From assembly GCA_027257055.1 (NCBI GenBank), contig JAPVLO010000232.1, positions 2,852,001 through 2,916,000 on the forward strand: DNA of 64,000 nucleotides, given 5' to 3'. Positions within the stretch are counted from its first letter, which is position 1. Every line of letters begins with the position of its first letter. The position numbers and the translations under genes are program-made. Source of the stretch: Cephalopachus bancanus. Taxonomy: Eukaryota; Chordata; Mammalia; Primates; Tarsiidae. The notes under the pieces were generated by a model. The model worked only from the letters and a program-made list of their open reading frames with translations, had not been told where the DNA came from and did no database searches. Positions 1 through 11,890 of this stretch are shown piece after piece.

Positions 1-771
1 ACTGCTTCCTCCTGGTGGTGTTTGACTGTCCCTCTATCCCATAGAGGTGGTTGCTGTCTTGACAATGAGACGCTCTGAGAGTGGACGGAGGTTAAGAGAA
101 GTAGGGCTGACTGTGCCTGTTTCCAGGTACTCAGGGCCTCTCTCTGCACTGAGTGGAGGCTCTATGCCAGCATCTCACCACAGCACGTCCCCAAATGCCT
201 GACCTGCCAAGCCACCACTCCAGGGCACTGGACAGTGCTGAGCTCCCTGGCCCCTGCTGTGCCTTAGAGACTGGAGTGGACACAGCTGGAAACACACATA
301 TAGTGCCACCAAAGATGATGAAGACGCAAAGGGTTCTCGGTGATTTATGTCTCTTTAATTAAGGACTTTTATGATTTAATTAAAAAGTTACAGAAGTCGT
401 CTTTACTTCTGAAAAATGTGTTATGGTTGACTGCTTGAGTGAATTAAATAGCATTAGACCCCTGGGCTGGCTCCATGTTAGAATCCTAAAGCTCATTTTC
501 AGGGTAGGGGGAAGGAGGTCAGGGAGAAATACCATTAAGAAGGAAGGATGTGACAACTTTCATTACTTTTTGATGATCATGCAATAATTTTCCATGATAA
601 ATCATCTCATTACAGATACAAACTTGCAAACAGAATCTAAATGCCACAGACCCGAAAAAAAATAAAAATAGAAACAGCATTGGAACCTCGGTTTGAAAGG
701 ATTCACCTCCTTGCTGAGGAAGCAGAATAAAGTTTGTATTGTATTATATTTCTAAATATGTTTATGTTTCA
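1..771. other. Unassigned non-coding sequence
   Basis: No gene, RNA or repeat family recognised. The first 350 bases are of moderate GC and the rest becomes AT-rich. The open frames here are short and have no recognisable domain. Confidence 0.5.
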
Positions 772-927
772 TTACACCTGTAGCTCCAGCTACTTGGGAA
801 GCTGAGGCTGGAAGACTGCTTAAGCCCAAGAGTTCAAGGCTGCAGTGAGCTGTTGAGCGTGCCACTGCACTCCAGGCTGAATTTCAGAACTAGAGACCAT
901 GACTCCGAAAGTAAATAAATAAAAAGA
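772..927 (+). mobile_element. Alu right-arm fragment
   Basis: The sequence starts at CACCTGTAGCTCCAGCTACT and runs through GCCACTGCACTCCAG into an A-rich tail (taaataaataaaaa). These are Alu right-monomer landmarks and the left arm is absent. It is diverged, so either an old 5'-truncated Alu or a free right monomer. It abuts the next Alu. Confidence 0.85.
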
Positions 928-933
928 GATTTG

Positions 934-1227
934 GGGCTGGGCTCGGTGGCTCAGCCTGTAATCCCATAACTTGGGAGGCCGAGGTGAGTGAATTGCCTAA
1001 GCCCGCGGGTTCGAGACCCGCCTGGGCAACTTGGCGAGACCTCATCTCTACAATAAAAATAAAAATCAGCCGAGCATGGTAAGCGCGCGCCTGTAGTTCC
1101 TGCTATTTGGAAGACTGAGGCGGAAGGATCGCCGGAGCCCAGCGGGTCGAGGCTGCGGTGGTCAGGAGTGGCCACTGCACTCCAGTCTGGGTGATGGAGT
1201 GAGACTCCAACTCAAAAAAAAAAAAAA
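934..1227 (+). mobile_element. Alu SINE, full-length dimer, distinctive subfamily
   Basis: Two 7SL-derived arms are joined by an A-rich linker (aataaaaataaaaa) and end in an A-tail. The insertion is flanked by AAGAGATTTGGG upstream and AAGAGGTTTGGG downstream, a 12-bp target-site duplication with one mismatch. The left arm has the Pol III A box (GGTGGCTCAGCCTG, one base shorter than AluJ) and a B box inside GCGGGTTCGAGACCCGC (1005-1021). Its 3' end is GAGACTCCAACTC, which marks the subfamily. Confidence 0.95.
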
Positions 1228-1239
1228 GAGGTTTGGGTT

Positions 1240-3430
1240 ATTTCTGCATATACTCATTAGTTGTTCAAGTTTCCTTTTCTGTAACCTTACCTGTTCATAA
1301 CCTATGCCTATATTTCATTTGGGCTTTTCATGTTTTGCTTACTGATTTGCAAGAATTACCTAGAAATTCTAGATGAAATTCCTTGTCAGTTTTAGACACA
1401 GTAAAATATCTTGCCTCAATCATCATCTACCCATTAACTATCCATGGTATCCTTCCTTCAATAGAAATGTTGATACGAATGTGGTTAAACACAACACTTC
1501 TTAAATACTTTGTGCTTTTTAAATTTCATTTAAGTTTTTCCTTATCCTAGGTCTTAAAAGTTATCATCTATAAATCTTATCATCTAGCTCCTTCTATTTA
1601 GGGCTTTAATCCATCTATAATTCACCTTTCCATGTGGTGTCAGGTAGAGAACTCGTTTAATGCGTCTCTATATGGTAAATAGTTCTACATAAATCTATTA
1701 ATTAAATAATCCACCTTCCCCCATTGATTCATAATCCACATTAACTGTATATTTAGTTCCCATCTTGATATAGATCCCCTCTGACTATCTACTCTGGTCC
1801 ATTTATTTTGTGTCTGTTTCTCTCCAACCTCCCTGCTGTTTTTACTACCATGTCTCTCTGATATGTCTTAATGCCTGGCAGGGTGGGTCCCCTACTTATT
1901 TCTTCTTTGATCTTCCTTTTTTGATGGGTCTTGATCCATCCATGTACATTTTAGAGTACATGTATTGAGTTCCTTAAACTTGGAATTTTAATTCAAAATT
2001 GAAAAACATTTATTGATTAATTAGAGATTAATTGACATCTTGACAATTTTGAAATTCCATATTTGAGCAAAGCCTGTGTCTCCATTTATTCAGATCAACT
2101 TCTGTGTATTTTAGTACTGTATTAACTTTTCATATGATAGGACATCAGGTATTCTTATTCTTAAGTTAATTCCTGACTGGTTGCTAATAAAAAAAATATT
2201 GTATTTTAAAATATTTCATATTTTGTTATTGTTGTAGAAAGACACTATTTTGTTTTAGGTAGATCTGATACCCAGAATTTTTTTTATTTATTCTAATAGT
2301 TTGTCTTGGGCTTTCTAGGCAAGTGACCATGTAATCTGCAGTGAATACCATGTTTATCTCTTTCTTTCCAGGCTTTAGACCTCTAATTTATTTGTCTTTT
2401 GTAACAGCCAAACCCTGAAGTATTGCCTATCAGTAGCAGAAACAATGGTCCTCTTTTCTATTCTCAATCTTAGAAGAAATGCACCCAAAGTTTTTCCAGT
2501 AAAGATAGTGCTTACTTTTTGGGAGGGGCATATAATTTTACCAGTTTAAGGCATTTCCATTCTTTTCCTAGTCTGCTAAAAGTTTTTGTTATAAACAGCT
2601 GTTGAACTTTATCAAGTACTTTTTCAGCATCAATTAAGATAATTGTATACATTTTCTCTTTTAGTCTATTAATACAGTAAGTTACATTGATAGATTTTTC
2701 TGGTGTTGAACCATCCTTGCTCACCTGGAATAAACCCGACTTGATAATGATATATTTTAATACATTGTTTAATTTGGTTAGCTGATATTTCAGTTAGGAG
2801 TTTTATACTTATGCCCATAAGTAAAATATGCCTGTACTTTTCATTTTGAAATAAAGATTACAATAACCTCAGAAACCAGTCTGGATAGCTTTTATTCTTT
2901 TTCTCTTTTCTAGAGAATAATAAATCAGGTAGGAACTCACTGTTCTTTGTAATTTTGGTAGAATGAAACTTAAAACTATCAGGGCCTGAATTCTGGAGGG
3001 ATAAGAAGTCTTTGGTTATCATTCCAATGTCTTTAACATGTATTGATCTAATTATGCTCTCTAATTTTTTTCTTGTGCCAAGTTTGGCATTTTACATTTT
3101 CTAAAAATGTATCCATTACATTTAACCTATAAATTATTCATAATACTTTTATTATTTTAATTCCTCCTTTGAGTATAGTGATTTCTTTTTTCCACTTTTT
3201 TTTTTTTTTTTTTGGTATCTTCTCCTTGTTTCTATTAGTCTTTTTAGAGGCCTAACTATTTTACTACAAATATCAAACAATTAGCTTTTGGATTTGTCTT
3301 TTCTATTATTCTTCTTTTGTTCTCGATTTTATTGATTTCTGCCCTTGTATTTATTATTTCATTTATTCTTGTGTCTTTGGTTTAAATTCATAGTCCTTTC
3401 TTACTTTAAATCTCCAGAGTTTAGCATATA
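1240..3430 (-). mobile_element. Old L1 LINE fragment (L1M-type), antisense
   Basis: The minus strand carries degenerate L1 ORF2 sequence. At 2724-2512 a readable stretch resembles the reverse-transcriptase part ([20 protein letters not shown], matching the IDAEKAFDKIQ region). The plus strand shows typical antisense-L1 text such as gattttattgatttctgccc near 3330. Many stops and indels break the frame and it cannot be active. Boundaries are approximate. Confidence 0.85.
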
Positions 3431-3477
3431 CTTAGTATATAGATGTTTTTATCAAATAGGTATTGAATAAATGAATT

Positions 3478-3600
3478 GTAAGCACCTTGAGATAAGATAA
3501 TATGACTTGTTTACAGTCCTCAAAGTACATCTATGCCACTTAGCACATGGGAGACCTCAGTAAATATTGAGAGAATATTTGCTGAAAGAATATTTAATAT
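3478..3600 (+). mobile_element. L2-like LINE 3' end (ancient)
   Basis: The order 'agcaccttgagataag', 'cacttagcacatgg' and 'cagtaaatattgag' follows the L2 3'-end pattern (stop-region, 'tagcacagtgcctgg', 'tcaataaatattt'). It is strongly diverged, and MIR is the alternative. Confidence 0.45.
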
Positions 3601-3784
3601 AAAGAAATACACTCCTCTCTATCTAAAGAAACCTCCAAAAGTCATCTGAGTCTTCTGAGTCAAAACCAAAAATAAACAAACAAACAAAAAACCCAGATAG
3701 ACATTTCTGATAGCATGTTAGAAGCCTTTAGAAATCCCCCATTGTTTTTTTCTTCCTTAGCAAGAGAACCTTTAATTTTAGCTA

Positions 3785-4135
3785 AGTGAACAGCCAGCTG
3801 GAACAAAGACCAAGTGATTCAGTCCTGGTCAATGGAATATAAGTGAAAACGGTGGGGGGGGGGATAACTTGGGAAAGTGTGAAGGAAAGAGATATGTTTT
3901 TCTTCTTTCACTTTCTGTGTTTGGCTTTCTGGAATCTGCATATTATGGTTGGAGTTCCATGAGTTATAATGGATCAGGAGGTGACTTTGGGAATGGAAGC
4001 AACATGTGACAGAAGAACAAGGTGAAGTACCTAGATTCCTTGTGCCAGGAAGCTTCCATGGTAGCCCAAGATGATCACTTTCTGACATTCTTCATGAAAG
4101 AACACCTATCTTTTTTAAGCCACTGCTTAGGGTTT
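3785..4135 (+). mobile_element. Ancient LTR-like interspersed repeat, MaLR-like (family uncertain)
   Basis: It shares an order of short motifs with a common mammalian repeat: 'ggtcaatggaatataag', 'gaggtgactttgggaatgga' and, near the end, 'taagccactg'. A ten-base G run (3851-3860) lies inside. No internal retroviral genes are present. Confidence 0.4.
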
Positions 4136-4179
4136 TTTTTTTTGGTGTGGTGAGGGGTGGCTTCCATCACATGTGTAGC

Positions 4180-4350
4180 TGAAGTATATATTTTTAGTTG
4201 TTTTATTTGTGCATATTTATGGCATACGTGAGAAAAGGTGTTATATGTGTGCCATGCATAGCCAAGGCAAGGTATAACATCACTGAGTATAAAATGTTTT
4301 TGTTGAACACCGCTATCCTACTCTGCTACCAAACATTGCTAGAATAGAAT
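4180..4350 (-). mobile_element. L1M 3'-end fragment, antisense
   Basis: The plus strand reads 'gtgcatatttatggcatacg' followed by 'ataacatcactgagtat', resembling the antisense 3' UTR of old L1M elements. It is short and non-coding. Confidence 0.5.
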
Positions 4351-4808
4351 TGGATTAGTAAGTGATTCAGTTGGTACATGTTGATCAGTTTCTGGAAGAT
4401 GTCCTTCCTCATACAACAAAGACCTAAGAAAGAAGCTGATGCTAAAATTCCCATTTCACACATAGGAAAAACCATCCAGGAGCCGAGACTGAGACTCTTC
4501 TCCCGTTCTTACTCAGATCTCAATTTGCTGAACAGATTTGCCTTTCCTAAACTAAATAAATGAGAAGAGGGCTGGTCCCAGAGGTTCTTACCAGTGAAGA
4601 GTCTGGGTTTTCTCATGTAAACTCCCAATAATGTTCAGCCCTAGAGAGTGCCTGGGCAAAGTCCAAGTAAAACTCATTTTTTCAGGCTCTGGTCTAATTT
4701 CTCTCAGGTTTTACTTTCTTATAGCTAGGTAATTAAACTCCCAGTTCTTTTCAAGAAGGGGAAAGACAAATGAATAAAAATATAAGAACACTGTCTACCC
4801 TTCGACCA
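4351..4808. other. Unassigned non-coding sequence
   Basis: No gene or repeat recognised. A 61-codon frame at 4378-4563 has no recognisable similarity. Confidence 0.45.
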
Positions 4809-4823
4809 GTGAACTTGACTCTT

Positions 4824-5111
4824 TTCTTTTTTGAGTTGGAGTCTCACTCTGTCACCCAGACTGGAGTGCAGTGGCCACTCCCGGCTACCACAGTCTCGAC
4901 CTGCTGGGCTCTGGCAATCCTTCCGCCTCAGCCTTCCAAGTAGCTGGAGCTACAGGCATGCGCTACCATACCTGGCTAATTTTTGATTTATTGTAGAGAT
5001 GAGGTCTCGCCAAGTTGCCCAGGTAAGTCTCAAACCCGCAGGCTCAGGCAATCCAGTCACCTCGGCCTCCCAAAGCACTGGGATTACAGGCTGAGCCACC
5101 GAGCCCAGCCT
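4824..5111 (-). mobile_element. Alu SINE, full-length, antisense
   Basis: The inverted dimer starts with a T-rich tail and 'gagttggagtctcactctgt' and ends at 'gagccaccgagcccagcct'. The 15-bp direct repeats GTGAACTTGACTCTT at 4809-4823 and 5112-5126 are identical, a perfect target-site duplication. It has the GAGACTCCAACTC-type end of the distinctive subfamily (read on the minus strand). Confidence 0.95.
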
Positions 5112-5126
5112 GTGAACTTGACTCTT

Positions 5127-6810
5127 AAAGCTACTCCACTGCTTTCATGAGCTGTGATTTGGAGCCCACCTCATCATGGCTTTGCAGGGAAGCTTGGAGC
5201 TCCACCCAGAGCCAGTTTCCTGGATGACATCTATGCATTTCATCACCTGCATGATCAGAAGACCATATTTTCTCCATCTTTCCACTAGCTTCTTTATGTG
5301 CCCACGGTCTCCTTATTGTTACTGGGAGCTTCTCAGAGTGTCCCTCTCAAAATCACCTGAGGTATACAGTTAAACAGAAGTTAAATAGAAGTTAACCTGT
5401 TTGCTTTTTGACCAGGAGACACGTTCAGACCCAAGAGCAAAACAAGCCTCCTACTCTTTCTTCCCAAACCCCAACCCTAGTCCTTCCCCACAGGGAAGAC
5501 TTGGATCTACACGACAGACATTTTCCCAGTCACCACGATGGTGACTAGGGATGACAAGGGACTGCGAATACGAGAGAGACCAGAGATGTAAGAATCAGCC
5601 CTTGATGCAGATCCTGACCGTGGAGAGACGCAGACAAGGTAAGGAGGATGTCAGCCTCTCGCCATCTCAGCTACCTGCCACAGAGGAGTCTGTGAAGGGT
5701 GGAAAGATCTTCCCGATACCGTCAGAAAGTGTCAGCACGATGCTATGAACCAGAAGAAACATGGGAAAGAAAGAGGGCCTTTCCCCAACCACAACCCCAA
5801 ATTTTCAAATGTATACTCATCAACCACTTACAATCATGCGATTTATCAAAACATTAAAAAATGAAAGAAATTCCAAAAGTACTCAGAAAAGAGCTCTGAG
5901 TCTGGAAGTAAAAGTCGTAGTGGAGTCAGGCACCCTGGCACCCACCCCTACAACCATGCCTGCTGGAGCAGGCATTCAAGTGGCTGATGAGTATACATTT
6001 GAAAATTTGGGGTTATTGGGGAGAGGTTCTGTTTCTTTCCTGTGTTTCTTCTGGCCCATTTTTCTTCCTTTCCGTGCTACATTTCTATTCTTCTCATAGC
6101 CAGTGTGCTGGCTTCAATTTTCCTTGAAGTAGCTCCCACACTAATGAGATTGGTAGTTTAAATGTCTCCAAGAAACGGCATAGACTGCTGGGATCTATAT
6201 TCTCTTATTGAAAAAAAAATATCAAATGGACTGCAGAGATTTAGGTGGAATTAATTCCACCCTGGGAAGAGAGGAGTCGAGCTGCTTCAGTGTCTTGGTT
6301 TATAAGGTCACCAGAATCCCTTGTCGGGAGCGATTCCTCTGTAAATCACTTCTGCCCAGCTATTCTGTAGCCCTGAGTTACAGATAATCCAGACAGTGAT
6401 TGTGTCTGGTTTCTAAGCAGAATCTTCACTGACCTCCCCTAAGAGGATTCTGATGCCAGCTCTGGCTGCAGGAAGAGGTGAGCGAGCCCAGCCCCTAATC
6501 CACGCCAGCTTTCTCAGCCACCTGTGGACCAGGATTCAGTCTCACAGGTAAACATCAAGGGAGAGAAGCCACTGCTGAAAGCAACGATTCTGCTCCAGGA
6601 GAATGTGGGGCCACTCATGCAGCATGCAAGGGACAGGGTCTGCTTAGGACTTGGGTGGCAGGTGACTGACTCCCAGCAGTGAGGGTTGGCGGGTCTTCCT
6701 TGGGCGTGTTTTTGTATTGAAAAAGATAAATCTACCGGTTCATCCATATTTTAGCTACCAATTAATTCTGGCCTTAGGCAAATGGCTTCATTTGGAGAGA
6801 ACTTACTTTC
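5127..6810. other. Unassigned non-coding sequence
   Basis: About 1.7 kb in which I recognise no gene or repeat. The frame at 5761-6099 (112 codons) ends in a hydrophobic, Phe-rich stretch encoded by T-rich DNA. It has no recognisable domain and is probably a chance frame. Confidence 0.45.
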
Positions 6811-6814
6811 AAAT

Positions 6815-6990
6815 AGATCTAAGTTAAAACCCTGCATCTACCATGTGTCAATGTTGCCTCTGAGTAAATAGTATGATCACTTCAAGCCTTGGTTTCTACA
6901 TCTGTATATTGGGAGTATTAATGCATATTTTGCAAGGTTGTGGTAAGAGTTTAAAAGATAATGCTTATAAAGTTATAGTAGACTATCTGA
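6815..6990 (+). mobile_element. MIR SINE (ancient)
   Basis: The order 'tcacttcaagccttggtttc', 'tacatctgtatattgggagt' and 'gcaaggttgtggtaagagtt' matches the MIR core and 3' region (cttcagtttcctcatctgtaa, gggttgttgtgaggatt). Confidence 0.7.
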
Positions 6991-7054
6991 TTGCATTAGG
7001 CTTCAGTTGAGTTATTTGCCCAGCAAATAACTTTAGCAAGACACCACTCCTTTC

Positions 7055-7505
7055 TGAGAAGTTCCTCTGTGTCTCTACCTGGCACGGTTGCAGGGATGAA
7101 TGCCAGGATGCCTGACTCCATTATTTCTCTGTGGTCCAGGGTGGACACCTGACACAAGCCAGGCCAATAAGAGTGCCTTCCTCCAAGATTCTGCATTGAA
7201 TGGGTGCTGAGAGAGAGCCTCCCTCTGGATAGTGGTCCAGGAATCCCCATGAGCTCGGGAGCTGTTAGGGACCTGAATTCCACCAGCAGCCTAGAGCAGC
7301 AGGAGAAGCTAGTCTTCAAACCAAGAGAGAGAAGAGGAACACAGCCATACAAAAAGGAGACAAGACACAGCATGCAGACCACATTCGAGCTTCTTTCTTC
7401 AACTATCTCTGCCCTTGGGTTCCATGAAATGCACCCCCTGCATCCTCACAATAAAGTTTCCCGTCTTGCTAAAGTTTGCTTGTGACGGTTGTGTTACATG
7501 CGATA
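7055..7505 (+). mobile_element. Ancient LTR-like repeat, MaLR-like (tentative)
   Basis: Motifs in order are 'aagccaggccaataagagtg', a purine-rich middle, 'cacaataaagtttcc' and 'cttgtgacggttgtgtta'. They resemble a common mammalian LTR that ends with a polyadenylation signal and a 'gggtttctgtca'-like segment. No coding region survives. Confidence 0.4.
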
Positions 7506-7941
7506 GAATAGAGTCTTAATTATCTGCTAGACGACTGTTTATGTACCAACTTACGTAAAATGAGTGAATTGGTCCAGGGGTGACCGGGTTCTCCCCCACC
7601 CACCCCTGCCCCACTCCCTCTCTGACTTGAGATAATTGCTCAAGGGAAGAGTATTGCCTCCTGCAACGACTTTGACTTAAACTCACCATGACTCCATATG
7701 CCACTCATTTGATAGGCTGTTTCTCTGGCTAAGAGCAGGGACCATGACAAACCTCTATTTCCATGTGCAGATGGTGACAGCTCTCGGCTCTCTCCCTTAG
7801 ATAGACTCTGCTTTCACCAGACTCCGCCCCTAGCCACAGCCACATCCTGGGACTCAACTCCTGTGCATCCCTCCTAGGGCAGCCCTGCCGGCCCCTCCTC
7901 TGTTGATTCAGCCCTGCAGTGCGCACCAGCCCAGCATTTTT
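7506..7941. other. Unassigned non-coding sequence
   Basis: Pyrimidine-leaning sequence with no gene or repeat family that I can name. Confidence 0.4.
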
Positions 7942-8215
7942 GGGCTCAATGGCTCAACCTGTAATCCTGCGCTTTGGGAGGCTGAGGTGAGACCCACCTG
8001 GGCAACTTGGTGAGACCTCATCTCTACAATACATCAAAAAATTAGCCTGGTATGGTAGCACACGCCTGTAGTTCCAGGTACTTGGAAGGCTGAGGTGGAA
8101 GGATCACCGGAGACCAGTAGGTCGAGGTTGCGGTAGCCGGGAGCGGCCACTGCACTCCAGTCTGGGTGACAGAGTGAGACTCCGACTCAAAAAAATAAAA
8201 ATTAAAAAAATAAAA
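7942..8215 (+). mobile_element. Alu SINE with internal left-arm deletion
   Basis: This is an Alu of the distinctive subfamily (ends GAGACTCCGACTC plus A-tail). It has lost about 30 bases of the left arm: 'gaggctgaggtgag' runs directly into 'acccacctgggcaac', so the segment holding the B box is gone. The tail is 'aaaaaaataaaaattaaaaa'. Confidence 0.9.
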
Positions 8216-8254
8216 GGCAAGCATCCTCTGTGTCCACAATAAAATTAGCACGTG

Positions 8255-8440
8255 CACGGGCCTCATGCTGGGCATTCTGCAGGAATCACCTCATTTTATT
8301 CTCACAGCTGCTTATGAGACTGGCACTGTTCTCACCCACATTTTAGTGCGGAAGAAGATAAAGTGCAGGCAAGATAAGGTGTGTATTCAAGGTCACACAG
8401 TTAGGAAGTGGCAAAGCTAAGATCCTGATCCCCGAGGCAC
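8255..8440 (-). mobile_element. MIR SINE, antisense
   Basis: 'cctcattttattctcacagc', 'caaggtcacacagttagg' and 'aagtggcaaagc' match the reverse complement of MIR (ttaatcctcacaac, aaggtcacacagctag, aagtggcagagc). Confidence 0.8.
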
Positions 8441-8750
8441 CCTGTCGAGATCACACACGTTGCCTCTGACCCACAGGATGAGACCCAAGCAGCCAGGTGT
8501 TGCTTCTATTATGTACAATACGAAGGAGGCTATGTTTCAGCAGTGGCTGTTGGACATTCTGAGAGGGGATACAGGGGTAGAGTCATTGGAGAGAATTGGG
8601 AACTCTGGCCCTGGAGAACCACATAGGCAGAAAGGCATGAGAGTGTTGGGAGGGCTTGTTAGGAAGTAGGTAAGTGGCACTGGTGGATTTGAGCCAGTTT
8701 TGGGGACACAGGAGGCCAAGCAAAGAGTTGGGACTTAGGTTGGTTATTAA
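8441..8750. other. Unassigned non-coding sequence
   Basis: Nothing recognised. Short overlapping frames occur on both strands without similarity to known proteins. Confidence 0.4.
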
Positions 8751-8751
8751 T

Positions 8752-8996
8752 AGGCTGAATTGTGTAAACCATCCCCCCACCGCCCACCAACAAAGGCTAT
8801 GTTGACATCCTGAGCCTTAGTACTTGTGAACATAATTGTAACTGGAAATAAGGCACTGTGGATGCAATCCAGTTGAGATGAGTCCTACTGGATTATGGTG
8901 GGCCCTAGTCCAATAGGGCTGGTATCCTTATACAGGGAACCTTGAACACAGACTGAGAAATACACTGGAAGATTGAGGCAGAGACTGGAGGCAGGC
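8752..8996 (+). mobile_element. MaLR (MLT1-type) LTR, 5' part
   Basis: 'aggctgaattgtgt', 'atgttgacatcctgag', 'ggaaataaggcac' and 'ctggtatccttatacaggg' follow the MLT1-class LTR order. The LTR stops at 'ggaggcaggcag', is interrupted by the duplicated block at 9012-9290, and resumes at 9291. Confidence 0.75.
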
Positions 8997-9011
8997 AGTT
9001 TATGCAAGCTG

Positions 9012-9530
9012 ACATGGCTTTCTCTATGCATGACAGAGGGTGCTTGATTTGTTTGTCTATCTCACTCCACAAGAAGCTCAGCTCCCAGAGGCCAGCAATG
9101 GCTCTGCTCACAGGTATCAGCCCACACCCAGACCAGCACCCAGTTCACAGCAGGGGTTCCATAAATACTTGGAGAATGCAGACATGGTACGATGGGAAGA
9201 CAAAATGCCGTAATGTGTATAGCACACCTATTCCATAGAAAAGGCATAGCAAGTGCCTGCCCCTCCTCTTGTGTGTCCTGAACATGTCCTCCACCACCGG
9301 AGCTAGGGACAGGTGAGGAAAATGCTGCCCTGAGTCTCAGAGGGACCCTGGCCCTACCGCTATCTGGCCTCCAGAGCTGTGAGATGACACGTTTCTGTTG
9401 TTTTAAGCCACCCCACTTGCGGCCCTGTGTTCTGTCACCTTACGTAACTATTTGAGAACGCTGTTAGGTCTTCCATTTCTTTACACTGGGAGACATATTC
9501 AGCCTTTTGGAAATGTCCTTTAGGAAAAGA
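9012..9530 (+). repeat. Local duplication, copy A (two blocks)
   Basis: The blocks 9012-9290 and 9436-9530 match 10063-10344 and 10426-10520 at roughly 80-85% by eye. Landmarks are 'cagctcccagaggccagcaa', 'ggggttccataaatacttgg' and 'caccttacgtaacta'. The first block includes an L2-like stretch. In this copy the blocks are separated by the 3' part of a MaLR LTR. Confidence 0.85.
9291..9436 (+). mobile_element. MaLR (MLT1-type) LTR, 3' part
   Basis: 'ctcagagggaccctggccct', 'ggcctccagagctgtgagat' and 'tttctgttgttttaagccac' are the 3' landmarks of the LTR whose 5' part ends at 8996. Together they make one LTR split by block A1. Confidence 0.8.
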
Positions 9531-9677
9531 GCACGGTCATCATGAGAGAAAGCTCCCAGGTACTCGAGAGGGTCAGCATCAGGAGAGGTAAGCCATGCTT
9601 TAAGAGGATCGGGCGCAGACGTGAGAACTGTGTAGAGGCAGAGCAAGAAAATGAACTTTGAGGTAAAATCAGATTGA

Positions 9678-10520
<843 letters not shown>

Positions 10521-11441
10521 GATGTTTGGTGAGTAATAAGGAGATCAAATGTTGCTTGCGCATCTGGAGAGGTCCCTTCTCTCACTGTCTTTCTTTCCCG
10601 GCTGGTTAGAATGAGGCCTAGAACACCTCTTGGCTATCATTGGTTTTGCAACATACGTGAATAATCAGTTTTGCCACATACGTGTTCCTGAAAAATCACA
10701 ATGGGACAAAATCACACAATAAAAACGACAGAGCTTACGGGGAAAATGGGGCTAAGGAAACAACACTCAAAATCACCAATGATACACTTGCTTGCAAGGA
10801 AAGGACCCTAAGTAAAATGGCAGCACAACTTGACACATGCAAAATGGTTCCATAAGTGTCACAGTAAGTATGTACTTTATCCTGAAAAAAATCTTGATGT
10901 CTGCTTATGGAAACTGCTGGAAAGGTAGCAGTTTGTGTTCCCATGAAGTGGGGATGGAGGGTTGTCTAAAACTGGAAGGAGGCTGTGGCACTGCATGTGG
11001 ACGGCTGTGGCTTCTTACATGTGGCGAACGGACACAGCTTGTGCATGTGTGAGGCGTGTATGTGTGCCTTCTATATATCCTTATCCCACTCAGCTCACCC
11101 ATCTGCAAGTGTCTGAATTCACCTCGTGTTTCTCAAAGGCTAAATCGCACATAAGTCAATGTGAAATGTGCATTATGCTCAAATCATCCCCTTGCCCACC
11201 AGTTACACTGAAACAGGTTTGTGTTTCCAAAACAAGCATTGTAGCCAAAGTGGCTGAACCACCAAACTCACATAGGAGGGAGCAGGAGGACCAGGCTCAG
11301 GTCACACAAAGCTCTCCCAAAGTACAGGGGCATCCCCACTGCCAGTCTAAGAAAAAAGAGGGAGGCGGGAACACCTGACATGCAGTGAAGCTTCCACTCA
11401 TCAGAAAGCACCTGAATCCTCGTCTCTTTAGATTCCTCTAC
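10521..11441. other. Unassigned non-coding sequence
   Basis: No gene or named repeat. Around 10640-10690 the phrase 'ttttgcaacatacgtg' recurs as 'ttttgccacatacgtg', and an A-rich stretch follows. This may be an eroded DNA transposon, but I cannot name a family. Confidence 0.4.
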
Positions 11442-11890
11442 CTCTTGCAGCACTATTCACAATAACAAAGACGCAGAACCAACCGCGCTGCCCATCTTAA
11501 CTGGACTGTATTTTAAAAATGTGTTACATACACACAACGGAACATTACACAACCATAAAGAAGGATAAACATATGGACTTTGCTGCAATTTGGATGAATT
11601 TAAAGTCAATAATACTCAGTGGTCTATCACAGAAACAAAGAACAGAGTACCACATGTTCTCACTCATTAACAGACCCTGAATGTTTACCCTAATACTATA
11701 AAAAAGGGATTGGCAGTAGTGGGATCCTGCGAGGGGTCGGAGAGGGACACAACACCAATAAATGTACCTGATTTCAATCCAGGCAAAGTGGGTACCAATG
11801 GAGATTCAAACTTTACCTGTATGATGTTCACTTGTATACCTAATCCTGAATTGTACCTCACATCTTTTAAATTAATAATAATAATAAAAT
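11442..11890 (+). mobile_element. L1 3'-end fragment, sense
   Basis: 'gcagcactattcacaataac', 'gtaccacatgttctcactca' and 'ataaagaaggataaacatat' are hallmarks of the L1 ORF2 end and 3' UTR. It finishes in 'aataataataataaaa'. It is 5'-truncated and the frame is broken. Confidence 0.85.

Noticed and set aside
951..1175. Antisense open frames inside Alu elements (here and in most other Alus)
   Set aside because: They recur in every copy of the same Alu orientation and reflect the repeat, not coding sequence.
3846..3862. G-run as a G-quadruplex
   Set aside because: A single run of about ten G bases without further G-tracts of suitable spacing nearby; weak support.
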